Shown here one piece after another: positions 43,822 to 52,047 of a stretch of DNA of 64,000 nt. Source of the DNA: Oscillatoria sp. FACHB-1406 (GTDB lineage: Bacteria; Cyanobacteriota; Cyanobacteriia; Cyanobacteriales; Spirulinaceae); NCBI RefSeq assembly GCF_014698145.1, contig NZ_JACJSM010000026.1, positions 1 to 64,000 on the forward strand. The letters run 5' to 3'. The notes beneath the pieces are model-generated. The model ran no database searches, had not been told where the DNA came from, and saw only the letters and a program-made list of their open reading frames with translations. Each line of letters starts with the position of its first letter. Position 1 is the stretch's first letter. The translations under genes were made by a program, and so were the position numbers.

Positions 43822-44754
43822 TTAAGGGAGTTCGACGGAAGTCGGCTTAGCAATGTGCGGCAGTCCCCAACCGAGCTTTTCGCGTAAAATGCGGAAAAAT
43901 TCGGGTCTTTGCAAGCGAATGAAGCGAGCCGAATAGGGCGATCGCTCGACTTCAATGCGATCCTCTGGCAAAATGTAACATCCGCCATTCCCATCGACCA
44001 CCATAATCATTGGGTTGGGCGTAGCTGGAAAAATCTTGACGGGTTCGCTGTCGGAAAAGACCAAAGCACGCGATGCCAAAGAGTGGGGACAGATGGGTAT
44101 TAATTGTAGCACTGGCACATCGGGCGTTACGACAGGCCCGCCCGCGCTCAGAGAATAGGCAGTCGAGCCAGTGGGAGTCGAAACAATTACACCATCAGCC
44201 GCGATATCGACGGCTGCGTGCTGACCGATTTTAATTTCAAAATGGCACATACTCGTGAGTGGTTCGCGATGGACGACCATTTCGTTGAGACAGAGTGCCT
44301 CCCATACAGCTTCATCATTTCGACAGACGCGAACGGTTAGCATCGAGCGCTTTTCGACCCGATAGTTCCCTTCTAACAATTGTTCGAGAACTTTGGGAAG
44401 TTGGTTGACATAGGATTCGGTGAGAAATCCCATATGTCCGGTATTAACTGCCAGTAAGGGTAACTTGCAGGGCGCGACTTGACGAAAGGCTGCTAATACT
44501 GTGCCATCGCCGCCTAAAACAATTCCAAATGCCATTGTTTCGTCAAAACCCGGAGGAACTAGACCATCGACAGGCGTATGGCAGAGGGGGTTTTCCGGGC
44601 GAGCGTATCCGAGGATGCCGCTAAAGCTGGTGGCCATGCAAACCTCGCAGCCCAAACTGGCGAGTTGCTCCTTGAGTTCGTGGGCAACGCGAGTAGCAAT
44701 GGGTTTAATGTTGTTGTAAATAATGCCTATTTTCGGCACGGCGGATCGTTCCAT
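43822..44754 (-). CDS. nadK: NAD(+) kinase
   Basis: A 310-residue enzyme phosphorylating NAD to NADP. The diagnostic GGDGT ([12 protein letters not shown]) and [14 protein letters not shown], plus the Gly-rich [20 protein letters not shown], are all present. The frame opens at 44883, but that ATG falls at the foot of the fba terminator hairpin, so the start at 44754 ([15 protein letters not shown]) is preferred; it gives the usual family N-terminus. Confidence 0.92.
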   Translation of the reverse strand: MERSAVPKIGIIYNNIKPIATRVAHELKEQLASLGCEVCMATSFSGILGYARPENPLCHTPVDGLVPPGFDETMAFGIVLGGDGTVLAAFRQVAPCKLPLLAVNTGHMGFLTESYVNQLPKVLEQLLEGNYRVEKRSMLTVRVCRNDEAVWEALCLNEMVVHREPLTSMCHFEIKIGQHAAVDIAADGVIVSTPTGSTAYSLSAGGPVVTPDVPVLQLIPICPHSLASRALVFSDSEPVKIFPATPNPMIMVVDGNGGCYILPEDRIEVERSPYSARFIRLQRPEFFRILREKLGWGLPHIAKPTSVELP

Positions 44755-44851
44755 CTGAAAACCGGGGCTATGTGTTGAATTATCAGCGATCGCGACACCC
44801 TCGGGCGCGTTTGTTAAGATTTTGACGCGATTTTCCCGATCTTCCACCCAC

Positions 44852-44879
44852 AAAAAAAGGGCAGCCCAATCGGCTACCC
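44852..44879 (-). terminator. Rho-independent terminator of fba
   Basis: Minus-strand GGGTAGCC-GATTG-GGCTGCCC (8-bp stem with one G-T pair) followed by seven T, 57 bases beyond the fba stop codon. It separates fba from nadK. Confidence 0.85.
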
Positions 44880-44935
44880 CCATTTTTCAATCGAGTTCCG
44901 ACAAGCAGAACGTCGATGCTTTTTCGACTCTATGC

Positions 44936-46015
44936 TTAAGCAGTAGCGGCAGCTTTGCTCTTAGCAGCCAATTCACCTTTAGCATATTTTGCTGCGTAAT
45001 CTTCCAGCGTCATTTGCTTGATTTTGCTGGCATTGCCCGCAGTACCGAACTGTTGGTAGCGCTCCAAGCAAACTTCTTTCATCATCTTAATCGACGGTTT
45101 CAGGAAGTGACGGGGGTCGAAGTTCTTCGGATCTTCTGCCGCCGCTTTCCGGAATGCAGCCGTAATCGCCAAACGGTTGTCGGTGTCGATATTCACTTTA
45201 CGAACGCCGCTCTTGATTCCCTTTTGGATTTCTTCGACGGGTACGCCGTAGGTTTCGGGAATTGCGCCGCCGTATTGGTTGATGATGGCAATCAAATCTT
45301 CGGGAACCGAAGAAGAACCGTGCATGACCAAATGGGTATTCGGTAAGCGGCGGTGAATTTCTTCAATGCGGCTAATTGCGAGGATTTCTCCGGTGGGTTT
45401 GCGAGAGAACTTATACGCGCCGTGGCTGGTTCCAATTGCAACGGCGAGCGCGTCAACTTGGGTTTGTTCGACAAAATCGACGGCTTGGTCGGGATCGGTT
45501 AAGAGTTGGTCTTTCGAGAGCGCACCTTCAAAACCGTGTCCGTCTTCGGCTTCTCCCATTCCGGTTTCTAAAGAACCCAAACAGCCGAGTTCGCCTTCAA
45601 CGCTTGCGCCAACCGCATGAGCAACATCAACAACTGCTTTGGTGACAGCAACGTTGTATTCGTAGCTAGCGGGCGTTTTTGCGTCGGCTTCTAAGGAACC
45701 GTCCATCATGACGCTGGTGAATCCGTTCCGAATGGCCGAGTAGCAGGTTGCTGGCTCGTTTCCGTGGTCCTGGTGCATCGCAATAGGAAGGTGAGGATAG
45801 GTTTCTACTGCGGCGACGATCAGGTGACGCAGGAAGTTTTCCCCAGCATAGCTGCGGGCACCGCGAGAAGCTTGTAAAATCACGGGGCTATCGGCTTCGT
45901 TGGCGGCCTGCATGATGGAGATGATTTGCTCCATGTTATTAACATTGTATGCAGGGATGCCGTAGTCGTTTTCTGCCGCGTGATCCAAAAGCAGCCGCAT
46001 AGGGACGAGGGCCAT
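44936..46015 (-). CDS. fba: Class II fructose-bisphosphate aldolase
   Basis: A 359-residue zinc-dependent aldolase joining glyceraldehyde 3-phosphate and dihydroxyacetone phosphate, used in glycolysis and the Calvin cycle. Zinc and substrate motifs are visible: [50 protein letters not shown] and the [20 protein letters not shown] lies 8 bases before the ATG. The C-terminus is Ala/Lys rich. A terminator follows. Confidence 0.95.
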   Translation of the reverse strand: MALVPMRLLLDHAAENDYGIPAYNVNNMEQIISIMQAANEADSPVILQASRGARSYAGENFLRHLIVAAVETYPHLPIAMHQDHGNEPATCYSAIRNGFTSVMMDGSLEADAKTPASYEYNVAVTKAVVDVAHAVGASVEGELGCLGSLETGMGEAEDGHGFEGALSKDQLLTDPDQAVDFVEQTQVDALAVAIGTSHGAYKFSRKPTGEILAISRIEEIHRRLPNTHLVMHGSSSVPEDLIAIINQYGGAIPETYGVPVEEIQKGIKSGVRKVNIDTDNRLAITAAFRKAAAEDPKNFDPRHFLKPSIKMMKEVCLERYQQFGTAGNASKIKQMTLEDYAAKYAKGELAAKSKAAATA

Positions 46016-46246
46016 AAAATATCCTCCTATCTATTTTTTAGCGAGCAGTTGGGCTGTGAACTCAACTATCGTTATTTCTTTTTACTTAGTCAATCTTAAG
46101 ATAAATTTCAACTTTTGACGCAGGATTTTTGGGGAGGAGGGACGGGGCGAGTCTCGATCGCGGACTTTTAGAGTCAGTGCCATTGCACAATGGATCGTAA
46201 TCTAGAGAAAATATTGAGGTCATGCCAACCGGCCGCTAAAATTTCT

Positions 46247-46465
46247 ATGAGCAATCCAGAATTTCCGATTGGAGCTAAAGTTAGAGCGATCGCGCTTCCC
46301 CCTTACCTGAAAACCGCAGAACCGATGCCGATGCTGCGTCCGCCGGATGTTATCGAAGTCGGTGAGGAAGGAACGGTTCTCGATCGCCGTCCGGGAGGGT
46401 TTTGGGGCGTAAGATTCGCTCGAGGCGCATTTTTGCTCGAAAGTCAATACTTAGAGTTAGTTTAA
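46247..46465 (+). CDS. sipA: Regulatory protein SipA (NblS-interacting)
   Basis: A 72-residue SH3-like protein matching the SipA/Ssl3451 family: PPYLKTAEPMPMLRPPDVIEVGEEGTVLDRRPGGFWGVRF and GAFLLESQYLELV. SipA binds the histidine kinase NblS and stimulates its autophosphorylation. The ATG at 46247 was chosen; the open frame begins at 46190 but those 19 residues are not family-like. Divergent from fba; convergent with the large cyclase gene, whose stop codon is 2 bases away. Confidence 0.87.
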   Translation: MSNPEFPIGAKVRAIALPPYLKTAEPMPMLRPPDVIEVGEEGTVLDRRPGGFWGVRFARGAFLLESQYLELV

Positions 46466-46467
46466 AA

Positions 46468-49400
46468 TCAGGAACCTTCAAAATTGTTGTTAAATTTTTC
46501 GAGCAGCCAATAAGTCATCATACCGCCGCGACCTTTGACTTCAATCAATCCTCGCGGTTCGAGGCTGTAAAGATCGCATAAAAGATCGTAAGTTTGAGCG
46601 GTGACTTGAATTTTACCGGGAAGGCCGTGAGATTCCATTCTCGAGGCGATGTTGACGGTATCGCCCCAAAGGTCGTAAATAAACTTATTCATGCCGATTA
46701 CGCCCGCGACAACCGGGCCGCTGTTAATGCCGACGCGCAGACAGAAGGGTTCGCCGTTGTCTTGGTGGAATTCAAGGATGGTTTGCTGCATGGCGAGGGC
46801 CATATCCGCGATCGCGCGGGCGCTTTGAAGGCCGGACATTCCACTAAAACCGCCGGCTACCATATACGCATCGCCGATGGTTTTAATCTTCTCGAGGCCG
46901 TACTGCTGGGCGAGGCGATCGAAGGCTGAGAAAATTTGATTGAGCATCTTCACCAGATCCGTTGGCGAAGTTCGTGCCGATAGCTGAGTAAAATTAACGA
47001 TATCGGCAAATAAGATGCTGACTTGATCGAAACGTTCCGCGATCGCCTGCGGTTCTTGTTTCAAGCGTTCGGCAATTCGCTTCGGTAAGATATTCAACAG
47101 CAAGCGTTCCGACTTCTCCCGCTCTAAATACAGGGCATCTTCAGCCCGCTTGCGTTGGGTAATATCTTGAGCCGTACCTTCGTAATACATCGTATTCCCT
47201 TGTTCGTCCCGCACGACTCGCACGTTCTCCGAAATCCAGATGCGCTTGCCATCCTTACGATAAATGCGAACTTGGAAGCCCGAAACTGCGCCCTCGCGTT
47301 CGACTCGTTCGAGCAATTCTACCCGCTGTTGGGGGTGGACGTAGAGTTGTCGCCCGATATGGGAGACGTTTCCGGCCATATCCGCGAAGGTTTCGTAGCC
47401 AAACATCTTCACTAAAGCCGGATTGGCGCTTAAATACTGTCCGTCGGGGGTACTCTGGAAAATGCCTTCGGCGGCATTCTCAAAGATGCTGCGATATTTC
47501 TCTTCGGCTTCTTGAATGGCTTTAACCACCCGACGGCGCTCGGTAATATTACGGGCGACCCAAATCACGCAATTATCGGGCAGGGGCGAGATGCTGGCAG
47601 CAAACCACACCTCGCGCGACTTGGTTGTGTGGGAACTAGAGGGAAGATAGCTCAAATGACTGCTCGAGTCGAGCATTAACGAATATTCCACATAACCTGT
47701 CTTGTTGGTTTGCAAGACTTGTTGAATTTGCCGCAGAAATAGGTCTGCGATTTCGTGGGGAAAGACTTCATGGACGGTTTTACCGATGCGATCGTCAGTG
47801 GGACTGTAAAGTAGTTCGGAGTTGGTGGCAATAATTTTCACGTAGCGCCCTTCGGCATCAAAAACGCTAATTACGTCTGTCATCGCCGCGAACAAGGCTT
47901 TAAGTTCGGCTTCGGATTGGCGCAAGGCGGATTCAATGCGCTGCCGTTCGCCGATTTCGAGGATGAGTTGATGGTTGAGTTGCTGAAGTTCTTCGGTACG
48001 CTGGATGACGCGGCTTTCTAACTCTTCATTTAACTGTCTGAGAGTTTCTTCGGCTTGTTTGCGTTCGTAAATATCTTCGACTGTTCCTTCGTAGTAGAGG
48101 ATTTTTCCCTCGGTGTCGCGCACGGCGCGCGCGTTTTCGGAAATCCAAGTCAGGGTTCCATCGCGACGATAAATCTGCGATTCAAAGCCGACGATCGCGG
48201 TACGTTCTTGGATTAAGTCTACAAATTGCTGGCGGCGTTCGGGATTCACGTAGAGTTGTCGTTCGATGGAGCCGATCTCGTTCACGAGTTGCTCTGGGCT
48301 GTTGTAGCCGTAAATTCTCGCGAGCGCGGGATTCGCGCTAAGATAGCGACCGTCGGGGGTGGTTTGATAGATGCCTTCGACGGTATTTTCAAAGATGACG
48401 CGATATTTTTCTTCGGCTTGGCGCAATCCTTCGATGGCGCGAATGCGATCGCTGACATCAATACCAATGGTAAAGGCGGCGCGTCCTTCGTCGTACTTCT
48501 GCGCCACGATTAAATAATGGCGCGTCTGGTTGCCGACGCGGGTGGCAATTTCGCGCGAGACTTCATTGTCACCACAGGCGAAGAATTCGCGCACGAATTC
48601 GTCGAAGCTGGAACTGGCTTGTAGGAATCCAATCGGCTGTCCGACGAAGGTTTCGACGCTTAAGCCGAAGGTATTGGCAAGGTGGCGATTGACTCCTAAG
48701 TAGCGCAAGTCGGAGCTTATCCAGGAGACGACTCCGGGAACGGCATCGAGGAGGGTGGCGAGTTGATTGCGGGTGGCGCTCAGGTTTTCGCTGGCCCGGA
48801 CGCGATCGCTGATATCAATGCCGATGATAAAGGCCGCGCGTCCTTCGTCGTATTTCTGGGCGACGATTTGGTAGTAGCGGAGTTTGTTACCGACGCGAGT
48901 ACAGACTTCGCGCGAGACTTCATAGTCGCCACAGGCAAAGAATTCGCGCAGGAATTCATCAAACCCGGAACTGCCTTGTAGGAAGCCGAGGGGCTGACCG
49001 ACGAAGGCTTCGACGCTTAAGCCGAAAGTCTTCGCGAGGTGGCGATTGACTCCTAAGTAGCGCAAGTCGGAACTAATCCAAGAAACGATTCCGGGAACGG
49101 CTTCGAGGACGGCTTCGAGTTGAGCTTTAGTAGCGCTCAGGCTTTCGGTAGCGCGAACGCGATCGCTGATATCGATGCCGATAGTGAAGGCAGCGCGCCC
49201 GCCATCGTATTTCTGGGCGACGATTTGATAGTGTCGTTGTTGGCCGCCGACATTTACAGCAATTTCGTAGGAGACTTCATTGTTATCGGAGGCAAAAAAT
49301 CCGCGTAGGAAGTCGTCGAAGCCGGAACTGGCTTGCAGGAAGCCGATGGGCTGACCGACGAAGGTTTCGACGCTTAAGCCGAAAGTCTTCGCGAGGTGGC

Positions 49401-51342
49401 GATTGACTCCTAAGTAATGCAAGTCGGAGCTAATCCAGGAGACGATTCCGGGAACGGCTTCGAGGATTGCTTGCAGTTGGGAGCGCGTCGCTTGCAAGAT
49501 GTTAGCGGTTTGACGGTGCTGAACGACTTCGGCGATCAGATGGTCGTTAGTATCGAGCAGGGCTGCGGTGCGATCGGCGCATTCTCGTTCGAGTTCGCGT
49601 TTGCTGGCTGCTTCTGTCTTTTCGAGGCGTTTTTGTTCGGTAATTTCGCGGACGACCCAAACGACGGATTCATCTTGAACGATCGGGGATAAGCGGACGG
49701 AGAACCAAGTTTCTCCGTCGCTGAGAGGGGAGGAGCGATCGCTCGGAAGGCAGTATTCAAAGGCAAGGGTTTCGCCAGTTTCGAGGGTTTTCTGTAAGTG
49801 TTGGAGGAAGGCATCGGCTAGGGATGCTTCAAAGAGATCGTGAAGGCATTTTCCGAGGAGTTCGGCGGTCGGTTTGTAGGGATTTTGAGGGTTGGTGGGT
49901 GCGATGTTGAGGAATACGCCGCGCGCGTCGGTGATGAAGATGCTTTCTTCGAGGGCGGTGAAGAGGGCGCGCAGTTTGAGACCGTAGTTGAGCATTGCAT
50001 CTTCCATTTGCTGGCGCGAGGCGATTTCGTTTTGCAATTGGGAGATGGTGACTTCGAGTTCGCGGTTGCGGATTTCGAGTTCGTGACTGCGGCGTACCCA
50101 CTGGGAAACGTCTTCGAGAACATCGACGAGGACGGTGGAGAGGTTGAGTTGTTCGTTTTCGTGGCCGAGGGAAGGCAGGGGTTTGAGGGCGCGATCGCTA
50201 CGGGCGACGATTTCAACGAGGTTGGGGGAGTCGATGCGACCGATGTAAATGGGTTGGCTGAGGTGGTGGTTGGTTTCGAGGGTGACGATGCCGTTGGGCG
50301 CAATGCAGCGCTGGCTGTAGGCGGCGGCGGCGACGCGATCGAGCTTGAAGGATTCGGCGAGTTCGACGGCTTGTTTCCAGAGTTGGACTTGGGTATAGGC
50401 CGCAACCATTGAGGCAGAGGGAAGTTTTTCCGTACCGAACTGTTTCTCGCAATCGGCGATAAACTGGCGATTGCCAGCAGAGTCTAAGCTGGGGAAGTAG
50501 GTGCTGAGGCTGTAATGTCCGATCGCGGTTTCGCCGAGTTCTTGCAGTTCGATTTGGCTGAGGTTGAACGCGAGTGTTGGTAACTGCTGGGGGCTAATTC
50601 CGGCTTGGTGGAGTTGTTGGTAGAAGGCGATTTGACTGTTGCGGTTGAGGGTGTTGATAATGAGGTCGGGACGGGCGTTCTGGATGCGCGCGATCGCGTC
50701 GGTGAAGTCTGTTCTGTTAGGAGCGAGGTAGTCTTCGCCGACGACAATTCCCCCTTGACGTTCGAGTTGCAGCCTCAGCAGCGGATCGTGGAGAACGGCT
50801 GCACTTTGGGGGATGGATTTTTTGAGCAGGTAATGGCTGGTTTTGGAAAATAATTCGTCGGAACCGAGGAGGTAGACGCAGTGCTTTTGTTGCTCGAAAA
50901 GCCAGCGTGCGGTCAGTTCGACGAGTTGGTTGGGGCAAACGCCGGTATAGAAGATGCGATCGCAGTTGTCTAATTCTTCGTTGGGGGCCGGACACCACAG
51001 GAGCGCGTCGTAGCGTTCGAGCCACGGAATCGCCGTTTTACGCTGTTCTACCGTCCACGCGCCAAATAGGGTTGCCATTGCTGGCGATTGCAGGAGCGTT
51101 TGCAGTTGGGCGAGATTTTCGATCGCGATCGGTTCGATAGTGCGCCCTAACAGACCGCCCTGTTCGTTGATTTGCGCGATCGCCATTAATGTTGCCGATC
51201 GCGCTAGCGAGTCTTCTTTTGAATCGAGAATCCCCACTTGTATCGAGCTATAAACTGATGAATTCGTCCAGTTCGACTCGACCTCTGCGGGACGGTTTAA
51301 GACTTCTCTATGCTTAGGATTTAAGTTAGTTTGACCTGACAT
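46468..51342 (-). CDS. Multi-PAS adenylate cyclase with cytosolic periplasmic-binding-like sensor
   Basis: A 1624-residue protein. Residues about 33-400 form an AmiC/UrtA-type periplasmic-binding fold (VGILDSKEDSLARSATLMAIAQINEQGGLLG), but no signal peptide or membrane helix is present, so it would sense in the cytosol. Then come PAS (about 455-570), a triplicated PAS block (621-966, period 119), PAS (976-1093), PAS (1145-1268) and PAS (1282-1397), and a class III cyclase (about 1440-1615). Cyclase residues Asp1447, Lys1487, Asp1491, Asp1557, Asn1564 and Arg1568 are intact; the Lys/Asp pair indicates adenylate cyclase. The C-terminal half resembles the cyclase at 3137. Confidence 0.9.
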   Translation of the reverse strand: MSGQTNLNPKHREVLNRPAEVESNWTNSSVYSSIQVGILDSKEDSLARSATLMAIAQINEQGGLLGRTIEPIAIENLAQLQTLLQSPAMATLFGAWTVEQRKTAIPWLERYDALLWCPAPNEELDNCDRIFYTGVCPNQLVELTARWLFEQQKHCVYLLGSDELFSKTSHYLLKKSIPQSAAVLHDPLLRLQLERQGGIVVGEDYLAPNRTDFTDAIARIQNARPDLIINTLNRNSQIAFYQQLHQAGISPQQLPTLAFNLSQIELQELGETAIGHYSLSTYFPSLDSAGNRQFIADCEKQFGTEKLPSASMVAAYTQVQLWKQAVELAESFKLDRVAAAAYSQRCIAPNGIVTLETNHHLSQPIYIGRIDSPNLVEIVARSDRALKPLPSLGHENEQLNLSTVLVDVLEDVSQWVRRSHELEIRNRELEVTISQLQNEIASRQQMEDAMLNYGLKLRALFTALEESIFITDARGVFLNIAPTNPQNPYKPTAELLGKCLHDLFEASLADAFLQHLQKTLETGETLAFEYCLPSDRSSPLSDGETWFSVRLSPIVQDESVVWVVREITEQKRLEKTEAASKRELERECADRTAALLDTNDHLIAEVVQHRQTANILQATRSQLQAILEAVPGIVSWISSDLHYLGVNRHLAKTFGLSVETFVGQPIGFLQASSGFDDFLRGFFASDNNEVSYEIAVNVGGQQRHYQIVAQKYDGGRAAFTIGIDISDRVRATESLSATKAQLEAVLEAVPGIVSWISSDLRYLGVNRHLAKTFGLSVEAFVGQPLGFLQGSSGFDEFLREFFACGDYEVSREVCTRVGNKLRYYQIVAQKYDEGRAAFIIGIDISDRVRASENLSATRNQLATLLDAVPGVVSWISSDLRYLGVNRHLANTFGLSVETFVGQPIGFLQASSSFDEFVREFFACGDNEVSREIATRVGNQTRHYLIVAQKYDEGRAAFTIGIDVSDRIRAIEGLRQAEEKYRVIFENTVEGIYQTTPDGRYLSANPALARIYGYNSPEQLVNEIGSIERQLYVNPERRQQFVDLIQERTAIVGFESQIYRRDGTLTWISENARAVRDTEGKILYYEGTVEDIYERKQAEETLRQLNEELESRVIQRTEELQQLNHQLILEIGERQRIESALRQSEAELKALFAAMTDVISVFDAEGRYVKIIATNSELLYSPTDDRIGKTVHEVFPHEIADLFLRQIQQVLQTNKTGYVEYSLMLDSSSHLSYLPSSSHTTKSREVWFAASISPLPDNCVIWVARNITERRRVVKAIQEAEEKYRSIFENAAEGIFQSTPDGQYLSANPALVKMFGYETFADMAGNVSHIGRQLYVHPQQRVELLERVEREGAVSGFQVRIYRKDGKRIWISENVRVVRDEQGNTMYYEGTAQDITQRKRAEDALYLEREKSERLLLNILPKRIAERLKQEPQAIAERFDQVSILFADIVNFTQLSARTSPTDLVKMLNQIFSAFDRLAQQYGLEKIKTIGDAYMVAGGFSGMSGLQSARAIADMALAMQQTILEFHQDNGEPFCLRVGINSGPVVAGVIGMNKFIYDLWGDTVNIASRMESHGLPGKIQVTAQTYDLLCDLYSLEPRGLIEVKGRGGMMTYWLLEKFNNNFEGS
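48445..49482 (-). repeat. Internal triplication of a PAS module (period 357 bp)
   Basis: Three tandem copies of about 119 codons inside the large cyclase gene, each with EAVPG(I/V)VSWISSDL(H/R)YLGVNRHLA and FGLSVE(T/A)FVGQP. Similarity is also visible in the DNA, e.g. GGTGGCGATTGACTCCTAAG in all three, suggesting recent duplication or gene conversion. Confidence 0.9.
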
Positions 51343-52047
51343 TGGGCTTAAGTCTTAGAAGCATCCATATTGTGTTTTCAGCGACAGAATTTAACTCGCA
51401 ATCTTTTGAATTTTATTGCTGCACGCCCAATCCCTGATTGTGTTCGAGATGCCCCTAATTTTAAATACGGTTTTGCCCCTAGCGTTTCCGTCAATTTTTT
51501 GACCTAACGCTCTGGCGTATTGGTCTGCCCTGAATTTAAAGTTTTGGTGCTAATGCTTGCCAAGTTCGGCGTTTGGCTGGTTTTTGTAAGTTCCGGCAAA
51601 ACTCGAGCAATGCACCCGCTCGGCTTCATCATAGCTGAAAACTTCCATCCCATGCCACTGAAATACTCCCTAAGTTTGCCACTCTTAAAGGCTTTTTAGC
51701 TCTCGATTCGTTGACGAGCGCGAGCCGGGAGAAGGGGCTTTTTTCAGTGTTATTACGCATGGTTTGTCAAATCTTTTTGAATTTTCTCGAGGTCATTCTA
51801 AGTCGAGTGGGACGGGCGCAGCCAACGCCCAACCCCTTTTGGTATTTTTCCAGCACAACCGACGGTGGAAACCTTGCGAGCGAGCCAACATAATTTTAAA
51901 TTCCGTTGTCTGACTGAGAGCAAAAAGTTGCCAGAAAATCTTGACAAAATCAATTTTTTATGCAACTGTCGATCGCGAAGATTTCCAGTGTCAGCTTAGC
52001 ATTAGCCTTTCCGGAAATCGACCCCAAACCCGTAGGGAACTGGCTTT
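51343..52047. other. Intergenic region, about 700 bases
   Basis: Upstream of the large cyclase gene. No gene recognised; small frames look random. A degenerate hairpin GGGCG...CGCCC occurs near 51813. Confidence 0.5.

Noticed and set aside
49840-50412. 190-codon plus-strand frame
   Set aside because: Antisense to the large cyclase gene; repetitive Glu/Gly/Val composition is the shadow of the coding strand and has no start signal.
51711-51893. 60-codon plus-strand frame in the gap before the large cyclase
   Set aside because: No ribosome binding site, no recognised pattern, typical of random open frames.
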